Source: an uncultured Opitutia bacterium (lineage in GTDB: Bacteria; Verrucomicrobiota; Verrucomicrobiia; Opitutales; Opitutaceae). From it: 62,558 nucleotides of DNA. A model generated the notes under the pieces. It ran no database searches and was not told the DNA's origin. It was given only the letters and a program-made list of their open reading frames with translations. The number at the start of each line of letters is the position of its first letter. Position 1 is the first letter of the stretch. The stretch is taken from positions 1 through 62,558 of the forward strand of contig CAIJZY010000043.1 in the NCBI GenBank assembly GCA_903825285.1, in the 5' to 3' direction. Shown here one piece after another: positions 8,920 through 18,490 of the stretch. Made by a program: the position numbers and the translations under genes.

Positions 8920-9071
8920 TCACCACCACGGGCACGGAGACACGAAGGCTTCGCGTGCTTGGCGGCCTTGGCGATAATGATGGTTCGAGACGATGTCCCT
9001 AACCGCGAAGGTCGCCAAGATCGCGAAGCTAAAGTCGGCATGACTTGATGTGCTTCGTGCCTTTGTGGTGA
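8920..9071. repeat. Nested intergenic dyad of CTTCGTG/CTTCGCG words
   Basis: The gap between two convergent genes is one large imperfect inverted repeat. The outer arms are 8920-8947 (TCACCAC...CACGAAG) and 9053-9071 (CTTCGTGCC...GTGGTGA). The inner arms are 8949-8973 and 9004-9028, which match in about 20 of 25 positions when one is complemented. It probably forms a long hairpin at the convergent gene ends and resembles the dyads at 39310-39373 and 20891-20920. Confidence 0.7.
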
Positions 9072-9077
9072 AAAATC

Positions 9078-9785
9078 TCAGGCCTTGATGAAACGGTTGC
9101 GCTCAGCGCTGCGGCCGCGGTGGGCGCGGCGGGTGCTCGGGTCGCTGTAGGGCTTGCGGCGGTAGCCCTGACGGTTCGGATCCGTTGCGCAGCGGATCTG
9201 GAAATCCTGCATGCGCTGGAACAAGCCCAGGAGCTGGTCGGGCAGGGGATAGTCATCCAGCCCGGACTGTTTCAGGGCCAGCAGCACCTCGTGGGTGGCC
9301 TCCAGCGTCGAGAGGCAGCCCTCCTGTGGCTGCTGCTTGATCACGTAGCGACTCGGGGCGGTGGCATTGAAGATGATCCGCGGCAGCCGCTGGAGCGTCG
9401 GGCTGAGACGCAGCATCTTGCGGGCGCAGGCCCAGGTGGCATCGATCAGCAGCACGACCAGCCGGCGCGGACCCAGCTCGGCGGGCGTGAGTCCGCCGGT
9501 GGAGAGGTTGCGCGCGTCGCGGCCCGGGTAGAGCAGCACCGGGAAATTGCGCGGGTCGGAGAGCAGCGCCTGCACCTCCTCGTTGCCGTCGAAGTCCACG
9601 CCGACATGCACCTCGCTGTTCGCCAGGCAGAGCCGGGTGAGCCGGCCCGTGGCCGCCTTCTCCTGCTTGTATTCCTTGGGGTGCATCAGGAACACGAAGC
9701 GCGTGCGCGTCGGCATCGCCTGGATCGACGGGCACCAGCACAGCGCCTTGGGCCAGAAGCAGCGGTAGCAGGTCTCGCGGGCCAT
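9078..9785 (-). CDS. DTW-domain protein (probable tRNA aminocarboxypropyltransferase)
   Basis: The family transfers the 3-amino-3-carboxypropyl group from SAM to uridine in tRNA (acp3U). The sequence shows the N-terminal cysteine cluster CYRC and CWCPSI, which probably binds metal, and the signature LLIDATWACARKML, where the usual DTW reads DATW. LYPGRDARNL also fits the family. The protein is 235 aa. It lies eight bases after a PLD lipoprotein gene on the same strand, so the two may share a transcript. Confidence 0.85.
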   Translation of the reverse strand: MARETCYRCFWPKALCWCPSIQAMPTRTRFVFLMHPKEYKQEKAATGRLTRLCLANSEVHVGVDFDGNEEVQALLSDPRNFPVLLYPGRDARNLSTGGLTPAELGPRRLVVLLIDATWACARKMLRLSPTLQRLPRIIFNATAPSRYVIKQQPQEGCLSTLEATHEVLLALKQSGLDDYPLPDQLLGLFQRMQDFQIRCATDPNRQGYRRKPYSDPSTRRAHRGRSAERNRFIKA

Positions 9786-9793
9786 GGGTCGGA

Positions 9794-11347
9794 TCAGAGC
9801 AGCGACTCGATGGGCAGCCAGGACAGGAACCGGGCGCCGAGCTTGCGCCAGAATCCGGCGCCGGGCTCGTGATGGTGGACAATCTCCAGGTCGCCCTTGT
9901 GCTCGATCCAGATGAGGAGACCGTGGGGGTCGAGCCGCACCTCATAGGTGTTCTCGCGGATGTCTCCGGCGAACCCATCGGCGAGGCTCGCGGCGAGCGT
10001 CGGGCTGTCGATCACGAAGCCGATCTCGGTGTTCAGCAGCGCGGAGCGCGGGTCGAAATTGAACGAGCCGATGAAGATCCGCTCGCGGTCGATCGCCACG
10101 GTCTTGGCGTGCAGGCTGGAGGGCGCGCTGCCGAGGCGGTGCCGGGCGCGGGCCCGGGGACTGTCGAGCTCGCGCTTGGCCTCGTACAACGCCACGCCGG
10201 CGCGCAGCAGCTGCTTCCGCCACTTCGCGTAGCCGGCATGGACCGCGATGACGTCCGTGGCCTCGAGGGAATTGGTCAGCACCGACACCTTCACCCCGCG
10301 GCGCGTGAGGTCGGCGAGGTAGCGGGTGCCGGCCGCGGTCGGCACGAAGTATGGCGAGACCAGTTCCAGCTCGCGCCGCGGCGCCCCGAGGACCTTCTCC
10401 AGCTGGGGCAGGAACCCGGCCTCCGGGTGCGCCGCGTCGAGGGCCTTGGCCGGATCGTCGCTGATGACCCTCACGGGGGCCCACTCGAGGGCGAGGCGAT
10501 GCTCCAGCAGAGCGCGCACGACCGGTTGCCGGGACCCGGCTTGGGCATAGGCCTGCGCCGTGGGATCACCGCGAAGGGCGTTGAGCTGGCGGGAGACTTC
10601 GGCGAGCGCATCCGGTCCTGGGGCCGAGAGCAGGCTGCCGACCGGGTAGGCTGAGGCGCTGGCCCAGTAGCGGTCGAAGTCGCGGGATACCGCGTTGACC
10701 ACCGGGCCGACGGCCAGCGCGTCGAGGTCGATGAAGGTGACATCGTCGCTGGCGCCGAAGTACTCGTTGCCGACATTGCGGCCGCCGATGAGCGTGACCT
10801 GGTTGTCCACGGTGAACGCCTTGTTGTGCATGCGCCGGTTTAGCCGGGAGAAGTCCGTGAGGTAGCCGGCCAGGTGCCAGCCGCGCAGGAGGAAGGGATT
10901 GAAGAGGCGAACCTCGATCCGCGGATGCGTGCCGAGCGCGGCCAGGAGGCGGTCGAGCGAGGCCGAGCTGTTGTTGTCATCCAGCAGGAGCCGCACGCGC
11001 ACGCCCCGGTCCGCCGCGCGCAGCATGCTGCCGAGGAGCAGCCGGCCCGCGAGGTCGTCGTGCCAGATGTAGTACTGCACATCGAGCGTCCGGTCCGCCG
11101 CATCCGCGAGGAGCGTCCGCGCGGCGAAGGATTCGCGCCCGCCCTCCAGCGTCACGATGCCGGACAGCCCCGGGTGGGCCGCGACGTCCGCGGCGACGGC
11201 CCGACCGAGGCGCGTGTCGGACGTTTCCGCGAGCACGGCCGAGCCGGGCCGGGACGCGAGCGAAGGCAGGGAGCGGCAGCCTTGGAGCAGGGCCATGGCC
11301 AGGGCGAGAACGCCGAGGCTGCGCCGGCACCGGTTTGACCGCATCAT
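9794..11347 (-). CDS. Phospholipase D-like lipoprotein (cardiolipin synthase-type)
   Basis: A PLD-superfamily protein of about 517 aa with two HKD sites. The first is HNKAFTVD within MHNKAFTVDNQVTLIGGRN, the second is HAKTVAID followed by RIFIGSFNFDPRS. The N-terminus has a signal peptide and lipobox (LALAMALLQGC), so it should be a lipid-anchored envelope protein. The start at 11347 (MMRSN) is chosen because a longer frame from 11419 would bury the signal peptide. The arrangement resembles ClsC/YmdC-type cardiolipin synthases, but another phosphodiesterase activity is possible. Confidence 0.85.
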   Translation of the reverse strand: MMRSNRCRRSLGVLALAMALLQGCRSLPSLASRPGSAVLAETSDTRLGRAVAADVAAHPGLSGIVTLEGGRESFAARTLLADAADRTLDVQYYIWHDDLAGRLLLGSMLRAADRGVRVRLLLDDNNSSASLDRLLAALGTHPRIEVRLFNPFLLRGWHLAGYLTDFSRLNRRMHNKAFTVDNQVTLIGGRNVGNEYFGASDDVTFIDLDALAVGPVVNAVSRDFDRYWASASAYPVGSLLSAPGPDALAEVSRQLNALRGDPTAQAYAQAGSRQPVVRALLEHRLALEWAPVRVISDDPAKALDAAHPEAGFLPQLEKVLGAPRRELELVSPYFVPTAAGTRYLADLTRRGVKVSVLTNSLEATDVIAVHAGYAKWRKQLLRAGVALYEAKRELDSPRARARHRLGSAPSSLHAKTVAIDRERIFIGSFNFDPRSALLNTEIGFVIDSPTLAASLADGFAGDIRENTYEVRLDPHGLLIWIEHKGDLEIVHHHEPGAGFWRKLGARFLSWLPIESLL

Positions 11348-11415
11348 GGTTGCCCGGATTTCGCGGCATTCGCGGGTATCCGCGAGGAAATTCCGCGCCA
11401 CGCGGGCGCGGGCGA

Positions 11416-11607
11416 TCACGCGGGCGACGTCGGTGCGGCGCCCCGGCGCGGTCGGCGGGCCAGCGGGAGCCCGATCGCGAAGATGAGGTTCATGCCGGCG
11501 ATGGCGGCGAAGATGGGCGCGGGCAGGATGCCAGCGGCTGAGGCGCGGCGGGCAGGCTGGTCAGCGGCCGACGCCATATGGCGCAGACGGAAGCGAGGGA
11601 ACCCCAA
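11416..11607 (-). CDS. Possible small single-span membrane protein
   Basis: A 63-codon frame, or 53 from an inner ATG at 11577, lies in the otherwise empty 295-base gap between the PLD gene and ffh. It encodes one hydrophobic stretch (ILPAPIFAAIAGMNLIFAIG) followed by an arginine-rich end. I do not recognise it and it has no clear ribosome site. It may be spurious in this GC-rich sequence. Confidence 0.25.
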   Translation of the reverse strand: MGFPRFRLRHMASAADQPARRASAAGILPAPIFAAIAGMNLIFAIGLPLARRPRRGAAPTSPA

Positions 11608-11642
11608 GCGCCGGGCGGATCCACACGCCGTAGCGGCGGTGC

Positions 11643-12992
<1,350 letters not shown>

Positions 12993-13115
12993 GGAAAGGG
13001 GCAATAAGAGCGGGGCCGGGTCGCTCCGCAATCAAAACGAGGCGGTTTCACCGGGGATGGAGATTTTTGTGGCCTAGGCGGATTCTCTTCTGCGACGCTG
13101 ACTGAAAATCATCCC

Positions 13116-14309
13116 ATGAGCACCCCGTCCCCGAGCAGTCCCTGGGTCGCGAAACACGTCGCCGCGCTCCCGAAGAGCGGCATCCGCGATTTCTTCGAGC
13201 TGGTCGCCGCCCTCAAGGGCCAGGGCGTCATCTCCCTCGGCGTGGGCGAACCCGACTTCGTCACGCCGCAGCACATCCGCGACGCGTCCATCGCCGCCCT
13301 GCAGCGCGGCCGGACCTCCTACACCTCGAACCTCGGCCTGGTCGAGCTGCGCGAGGAGATCGCCCGCTATGTCGAGCGGCATTTCCATGTCAGCTACCGT
13401 CCGGCGGACCAGATCATTGTCACGGTGGGTGTCAGCGAGGCGCTGGACCTGGCCTGCCGTGCGTTCATCAACCCGGGCGACAAGGTCATGTACCACCAGC
13501 CGTGCTACGTGAGCTACTTTCCGAGCATCGCGCTGGCGCACGGGCAGGCGATTGCGGTGCCGACCTTCGTGCAGGACGACTTCGCGCTCACGGCCGAGGC
13601 GCTGCGCGCCGCGTGGCAGCCCGGCACGAAGATGCTGATGCTGAACCTGCCGTGCAATCCGACCGGCGGCACCTGCACGCGGGAGCAGCTGGAGAAGATC
13701 GCGGCGTTCTGCCGGGAAAAGGACCTGCTCGTCCTTACTGACGAAATCTACTCCGAGCTTACGTTCGAGGGCACTCACACCAGCATCGCCAGCCTGCCCG
13801 GCATGGCGGAGCGCACGATCTTCCTGCACGGTTTCTCGAAGGCGTTCGCGATGACCGGCTGGCGCATCGGCTACGCGTGCGGACCGGCGCCGCTGATCGA
13901 TGCCATGATGAAGGTCCACCAGTACACAATGCTCTGCGCCTCAATCATCGCCCAGGACGCGGCCCTCGAGGCCCTGCGCAACGGCTGGACGGCGGTGCTG
14001 CAGATGCGCGAGCAGTACCACCGCCGGCGCGACCTGATTGTCCGCCGATTCAACGAGATCGGCCTGAAGTGCCACCTGCCGCGCGGCTCGTTCTACGCCT
14101 TCCCCAACATCACCGCCACCGGCCTCTCCGAGAAGGACTTCGCCGTCGGCCTGCTGGAACAGCACAAGGTCGCACTCGTGCCCGGCACCGGCTTCGGCGA
14201 GGGCGGACGCGGCCATGTCCGCGCCTGTTTCGCCACCAGTTACGAGCAGATCGGCATCGCCTGCGACCGCATCGAGCAATACGTCGCGGGAATCAAAGGC
14301 CGGACGTAA
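13116..14309 (+). CDS. Class I/II PLP aminotransferase
   Basis: A fold-type I aminotransferase (397 aa). The PLP lysine lies in [16 protein letters not shown], the cofactor phosphate and pyridine contacts in NLPCNPTGG and LTDEIYSELTF, and the C-terminal substrate Arg in GRGHVRACFA. It resembles the PatA/AspC branch that handles aromatic, branched or acidic amino acids; the substrate is not decidable here. A second, distinct family member is encoded at 23855-25048. It is followed by a gap of repeats and a terminator-like hairpin. Confidence 0.88.
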   Translation: MSTPSPSSPWVAKHVAALPKSGIRDFFELVAALKGQGVISLGVGEPDFVTPQHIRDASIAALQRGRTSYTSNLGLVELREEIARYVERHFHVSYRPADQIIVTVGVSEALDLACRAFINPGDKVMYHQPCYVSYFPSIALAHGQAIAVPTFVQDDFALTAEALRAAWQPGTKMLMLNLPCNPTGGTCTREQLEKIAAFCREKDLLVLTDEIYSELTFEGTHTSIASLPGMAERTIFLHGFSKAFAMTGWRIGYACGPAPLIDAMMKVHQYTMLCASIIAQDAALEALRNGWTAVLQMREQYHRRRDLIVRRFNEIGLKCHLPRGSFYAFPNITATGLSEKDFAVGLLEQHKVALVPGTGFGEGGRGHVRACFATSYEQIGIACDRIEQYVAGIKGRT

Positions 14310-14321
14310 CCCGGCGGACTC

Positions 14322-14412
14322 ATCGCAGTTCGCAGTGCGCGGATCGCAGTTCGGCCGGGCAGATGAAATTCGGCAAATGCCGGCGGTCCGATCGAACTGC
14401 GAACTGCGGGCC
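14322..14412. repeat. GCAGTTCG word repeats in an inverted arrangement
   Basis: Between the aminotransferase and der, the left part (14322-14354) repeats ATCGCAGTTCG and GCAGTGCGC. The right part (14390-14412) holds the complement as GATCGAACTGCGAACTGCGG. The octamer GCAGTTCG and its complement occur several times, giving a hairpin-forming dyad of the same general type seen at other gaps in this window. Confidence 0.6.
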
Positions 14413-14427
14413 ACGAACGCCGGAGGT

Positions 14428-14453
14428 AAATCCGCCCAGCGGGCGGATTTTCC
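14428..14453 (+). terminator. Terminator-like hairpin before der
   Basis: A perfect 10-bp stem AAATCCGCCC with GGGCGGATTT around a 3-base loop is followed by TCC. The T-run is short (ATTTT), so it is a plausible terminator for the upstream aminotransferase gene. The A-rich 5' side could let it work in both directions. Confidence 0.55.
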
Positions 14454-14492
14454 TCCTCGCTACCCGCGGCGGGCTAAACACAACTAGCGTCG

Positions 14493-15986
14493 ATGAACCG
14501 CACCGTCGCCATTGTCGGCCGACCCAACGTCGGCAAGAGCCGCCTTTTCAACCGCCTGGCGCGGAAACGGATCTCCATTGTCCATGACCAGCCCGGCGTG
14601 ACGCGGGACGTGATTTCCGCGGAGATCGCCGACGGCCTCTACACGCTGCTCGACACGGGCGGCATCGGCTACCGCGGCAAGGACACGCCGGCGGCACTCA
14701 CGGCGGCGTCGGAGGAGCAGGTCAATTTCGCCATCGAGACGGCCGCGCTGATCCTCTTTGTCATCGACGGCCTCGAGGGCCTCACGTCCCTCGACGAGAA
14801 GATCGCCGCCATGCTCCGCCGCAGCAAGCGGCCGGTGCGGCTGGTGATCAACAAGGCCGACTTTGACGACGACAAGATCCAGCTGGCGGAAGCCTACCGG
14901 CTTGGCCTCGGCGAGCCCCTGCGCGTCTCGGCCGAGCATGGCCGGGGCGAGTCCGAGCTGCGCGACGCGATCCTGGCGGTGCTGGGCACGGCGCCGGATC
15001 CCGACCGCGGCCGCGACGCGGCGGCGGCGCTGGGCGTGTGCTTCATCGGGCGGCCCAACGTGGGCAAGTCCTCCCTCAGCAACCGCCTGCTCCAGAGCGA
15101 CCGCCTGATCGTCAGCGAGGTCCCCGGCACCACGCGCGACGCCGTCGAGCTGCCGTTCGAGTTCAAGGGCCGCAACGGCAAGCTTTACCCCTTTCGCCTG
15201 ATCGACACCGCCGGCATCAAGGCCGCGACCAAGCTGGCCTCGCCGATCGAGTATTTCTCCCGGCTGCGCTCGCTCGACGCGATCAAGAACACCGACGTCG
15301 TGTTCCTCGTGCTCGACGCGATGGACGGCGTCACGCAGCAGGACAAGGCCATCGCCGGCGAGGCCGTGAAGGAGCACAAGCCGATCGTGGTCGTCGTGAA
15401 CAAGTGGGACCTCGTGAAGGCGGCCTTCCTGCGGCAGGGCGGTTTCGCGCCGTACAAGAGCGAGCGCGACTACCGCGAGAAGTACGAGCACGCGCTGTTC
15501 GAGCGGCTCTACTTCACGCCGGGCTCCCCGGTGATCTTCGTCTCGGCCGTGAGCGGCTACGAGGTGGACCGCATGCTCAATGCCGCGGTGAAGCTCAACC
15601 GCCAGCTGGACCTCAAGCTGCCCACCGCGAAGCTCAATGCCGTCCTCGGCTACCTGACCGAGCGCACGCCGCCCCCGGCCGTCGGCGGCCGTCGCTTCCG
15701 CATCTACTACGCTACGCAGACCGGCACGCGCCCCTTCCGGATCAAGCTGTTTTGCAACCGCGAGGAAAAGCTCACGGAGCAGTACCGTCGCTACCTCGAG
15801 GCCGGCTTGGTCAGGGAGTTCGACCTCGCGGGCTGCCCCATCTACTTCGACCTGGTCGGCAAGGAAAAGCACGAGCCGGGCACGCCCTACTCGGGCAAGG
15901 CCGCCCGCGCCGAGGCGCACGCCCCGAAGTGGAAGGCCAGCGAGTCGGCCGACGACAAATTCAGCCATGAAACTCTCGAAGACTGA
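14493..15986 (+). CDS. der: Ribosome-assembly GTPase Der (EngA)
   Basis: A double-GTPase needed for 50S maturation (497 aa). The first G domain has GRPNVGKSRLF (9-19), PGVTRD, DTGG and NKAD. The second has GRPNVGKSSLSNRL near residue 187, PGTTRDAVE, DTAGI and NKWD. A KH-like domain follows (GYLTERTPPPAVGGRRFRIY). Its 3' end overlaps the next gene by 20 bases. Confidence 0.97.
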   Translation: MNRTVAIVGRPNVGKSRLFNRLARKRISIVHDQPGVTRDVISAEIADGLYTLLDTGGIGYRGKDTPAALTAASEEQVNFAIETAALILFVIDGLEGLTSLDEKIAAMLRRSKRPVRLVINKADFDDDKIQLAEAYRLGLGEPLRVSAEHGRGESELRDAILAVLGTAPDPDRGRDAAAALGVCFIGRPNVGKSSLSNRLLQSDRLIVSEVPGTTRDAVELPFEFKGRNGKLYPFRLIDTAGIKAATKLASPIEYFSRLRSLDAIKNTDVVFLVLDAMDGVTQQDKAIAGEAVKEHKPIVVVVNKWDLVKAAFLRQGGFAPYKSERDYREKYEHALFERLYFTPGSPVIFVSAVSGYEVDRMLNAAVKLNRQLDLKLPTAKLNAVLGYLTERTPPPAVGGRRFRIYYATQTGTRPFRIKLFCNREEKLTEQYRRYLEAGLVREFDLAGCPIYFDLVGKEKHEPGTPYSGKAARAEAHAPKWKASESADDKFSHETLED

Positions 15987-16884
15987 ATACCGCGGCGGCG
16001 AGGCACTCCGCCTGGAGTCGCGCGCCCTCGAGCTCGTCATCCCCACCGGACTCGGCCCGCGCATCACTTCGCTGCGCTCGCGCCGCGGTCGCGCGGGCAA
16101 TCTCTTTCTGGCATTTCCCGCGGACGAGCCGCGCTATCACGGATATTATCTCCGCGGTGGCCACCGGCTCTGGCATGCGCCTGAGGATATCGTCCGGACC
16201 TACCAACCCGACGACGCGCCGCCGGCGCTGAAGCATCTGCCCCGCGGCGCTGCGCTCACGCAGCCGACCGAGCCGCTGACCGGCCTGCAGAAGGGCGTGC
16301 GGGTTGAACTCATCGGCGAGCGCACCGTGAAGGTCACGCACACGCTGGCCAACCGCGGCGCCTGGCCCGTGGAATGCGCGGCCTGGGCCCTGACCATGTT
16401 CCCAGCGGGCGGCTACGGCGTCGTGCCGCTCCTGCCGAAGGGCGACCACGCGCGGGGCGACCTGCTGCCTACCTATGCGATGGTGCCGTGGAGTTTCACC
16501 GACCTTTCGCTGCCGGTGTGGCAGCTGCACCGCGACTTCATCGGGATCGAGGTGGCCAAGGCCAAGTCCGCCCAGAAGCTCGGCATGACGCAGTTCCCCG
16601 GCTGGTCCGCCTACTGGCGCCGGGGCACCACCTTCGTGAAATACGCCGCCGGCATCGCCGGCGCGACATATCCGGACATGGGCAGCAGGTTCGAGGTGTT
16701 CACCAACGGCTCGATGCTGGAACTGGAGACGCTGGGGCCGCTGACGACGCTCGCCCCCGGCCGGAGCTCGACGCATGTCGAGTACTGGACCGTCCTCGAC
16801 GGACTGCCGAAGCCTTCCTCGGACGGCGCATTCGCCAAGTCCCTGGCCCCGGCCGTGCGGGCCTGGCTGGCGCAGCTGAAGTGA
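15967..16884 (+). CDS. Galactose-mutarotase-like carbohydrate-binding-fold protein
   Basis: A 305-residue all-beta protein resembling uncharacterised aldose-1-epimerase-fold proteins. It opens with a beta-rich LESRALELVIPTGLGPRITS, has a central HRLWHAPED segment, and closes with FEVFTNGSMLELETLGPLTT and HVEYWTV, which match the family ending where a catalytic Glu would sit. There is no signal peptide. The start lies inside the end of der (20-base overlap) and the stop overlaps the fmt GTG start, so the three genes form an operon. A catalytic role is not established. Confidence 0.7.
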   Translation: MKLSKTEYRGGEALRLESRALELVIPTGLGPRITSLRSRRGRAGNLFLAFPADEPRYHGYYLRGGHRLWHAPEDIVRTYQPDDAPPALKHLPRGAALTQPTEPLTGLQKGVRVELIGERTVKVTHTLANRGAWPVECAAWALTMFPAGGYGVVPLLPKGDHARGDLLPTYAMVPWSFTDLSLPVWQLHRDFIGIEVAKAKSAQKLGMTQFPGWSAYWRRGTTFVKYAAGIAGATYPDMGSRFEVFTNGSMLELETLGPLTTLAPGRSSTHVEYWTVLDGLPKPSSDGAFAKSLAPAVRAWLAQLK

Positions 16885-17861
16885 CCCCGCTCAAACTGGT
16901 TTTCCTTGGTTCCGATCCCATCGCGCTGCCGCTGCTCGAGTGGCTGGCGGGGGAGGGCCGCGCCGTGGCGGAGGTCAGCGCGGTCTTCACCCAGCCCGAC
17001 CGGCCGGCCGGCCGCGGGCAGCAGGTCATGGCCAACGCGATCAAGGCCTGGGCGCTGGCGCGCGGCCTGCCCGTGCATCAGCCCGCGAAGCTGGGCGACG
17101 CGGACCGCGCCGGCCTTGCGGCGCTGCAGCCTGACGTCGCGCTGGTGATGGCGTACGGGCAGATCCTGCGCGACGACTTCATCGCGGCGCCCCGGCTCGG
17201 CACGCTGAACCTGCACACCTCGCTGCTGCCGAAGTACCGCGGCGCCTCACCAATCCAGACCGCGATTGCCTGCGGGGAAACCGAGACCGGCGTGAGCCTG
17301 ATGCGCATCGTGCGGAAGCTTGATGCCGGTCCCGTGGCCGACGTGGAGCGGATCGAGATCGGTCGGCTCGACACCGCCGCCGACGTGGAGTCACGGCTGG
17401 CCGCGGCGTGCGTGCCGCTGCTGGCCCGCACGCTGCCGCATCTGCGCGCCGGCACCCTCGAGTTTCACCCTCAGGACGAGTCCGCGGCGACGAGCTGCCG
17501 CCGGCTCGAGAAGGCCGATGGCGCCCTCGACTTCCTGCAGCCCGCCGCGGATCTCGCGGCGCGGGTCAACGGCCTCTTTCCCTGGCCGACCTGCTCAGTG
17601 CACCTCGCGGGTACGGAGGTGAAGATCGGCCTGGCCGATGCGATCCCGGGGGCCGGAGCCCCCGGCACGGTGCTGGGCGCCGATGAGGTGGGCCTCCTTG
17701 TGGCCACGGGGTCCGGGGTCCTGAGACTGCGCCGACTCCAACGTCCCGGCGGTAAGCTCCTGGGCGCACCGGATTTCCTGCGCGGGTTCCCCGTGCCGGC
17801 CGGCACGTTTGTGGCGAGCCGCCCGATGGCCGGACTCAGGCGGGAGCCGGACGGAGCATGA
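16881..17861 (+). CDS. fmt: Methionyl-tRNA formyltransferase
   Basis: Formylates Met-tRNA(fMet) using 10-formyl-THF. The N-terminal catalytic domain shows FLGSDPIALPLLEWL, VMAYGQIL, LNLHTSLLPKYRGASPIQ with the expected Asn-His, and TGVSLMRIVRKLDAGP. A C-terminal OB-like domain follows (326 aa). The start is a GTG at 16881 that overlaps the previous stop (GTGA). An ATG start in this frame would lie far upstream inside the neighbour. Confidence 0.95.
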   Translation: MTPLKLVFLGSDPIALPLLEWLAGEGRAVAEVSAVFTQPDRPAGRGQQVMANAIKAWALARGLPVHQPAKLGDADRAGLAALQPDVALVMAYGQILRDDFIAAPRLGTLNLHTSLLPKYRGASPIQTAIACGETETGVSLMRIVRKLDAGPVADVERIEIGRLDTAADVESRLAAACVPLLARTLPHLRAGTLEFHPQDESAATSCRRLEKADGALDFLQPAADLAARVNGLFPWPTCSVHLAGTEVKIGLADAIPGAGAPGTVLGADEVGLLVATGSGVLRLRRLQRPGGKLLGAPDFLRGFPVPAGTFVASRPMAGLRREPDGA

Positions 17862-17916
17862 CGCCGACGCGGGTCTTTCTTGTTTTTGCCCAATGCATGC
17901 CGCATGCTGCGCACCC

Positions 17917-18486
17917 ATGTTGAGGCGCAATTTCCTGATCGTTTTGGCTCTGCTGGCGGGAGCGGCCGTGGGCCGCGCGCAGCAGTCCACCCAGGTGGAA
18001 CTCGCCAACCTCCGCGAGGACCTCCGGGGCATGGTGCAGCGGGTGGGGGAGCTCAGCCTGCGTGTCGAGCAGCTAGAGCGGCAGAACTCCGAGCTGCGGG
18101 AAAAACTCAATGCCGGCACGCCGGCCTACGCGACCCTCGAACAGCTGAACGACGCCGTGACCGAGCTGCGCCGGGCGATTGATGCCGGCGACGCTGCCAC
18201 GGCGGAGCGCGCGGCGGCGCAGATCAAGCGGCTCGGCGACGCCACCAACGCGGCGATTGACTCGCTGGCGAAGGGCCTGGCGACTCGGCCGACGGTGACC
18301 ACCTTCACCGAGAACTATGCGAAGGAAGGCGTGAGCTACACCGTGCAGAAGGGCGACACGCTGGCGCTGATCGCGAAGAAGACTGGCGCGAAGTCCCAGG
18401 ACATCATCAACGCGAACAAGATCGTTGATCCCTCGCGCATCCAAGTCGGCCAGACCCTGTTCATCCCGACCCCGGCGACCAAATAA
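17917..18486 (+). CDS. Secreted coiled-coil LysM protein
   Basis: A 189-residue envelope protein. An N-terminal signal peptide (RRNFLIVLALLAGAAVGRAQ) is followed by a coiled-coil stretch from about 25 to 70 (VGELSLRVEQLERQNSELRE). A single LysM domain sits at the C-terminus (SYTVQKGDTLALIAKKTGA to VGQTLFIP), which should bind peptidoglycan. It lies between fmt and parB on the same strand, only four bases from parB. The start at 17917 places the signal peptide first. Its specific role is unknown. Confidence 0.8.
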   Translation: MLRRNFLIVLALLAGAAVGRAQQSTQVELANLREDLRGMVQRVGELSLRVEQLERQNSELREKLNAGTPAYATLEQLNDAVTELRRAIDAGDAATAERAAAQIKRLGDATNAAIDSLAKGLATRPTVTTFTENYAKEGVSYTVQKGDTLALIAKKTGAKSQDIINANKIVDPSRIQVGQTLFIPTPATK

Positions 18487-18490
18487 TCTC

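Noticed and set aside
8920-9071. Interpretation of the dyad as a CRISPR array
   Set aside because: Units are imperfect, inverted rather than direct, and without regular spacers.
13036-13060. Possible parS site (GTTTCAC half-site)
   Set aside because: Only one half-site is present, without the complementary GTGAAAC half; not a parS palindrome.
14484-16100. 538-codon open frame opposite der
   Set aside because: Complement of a well-identified GTPase gene, with no recognisable motif; treated as a shadow.
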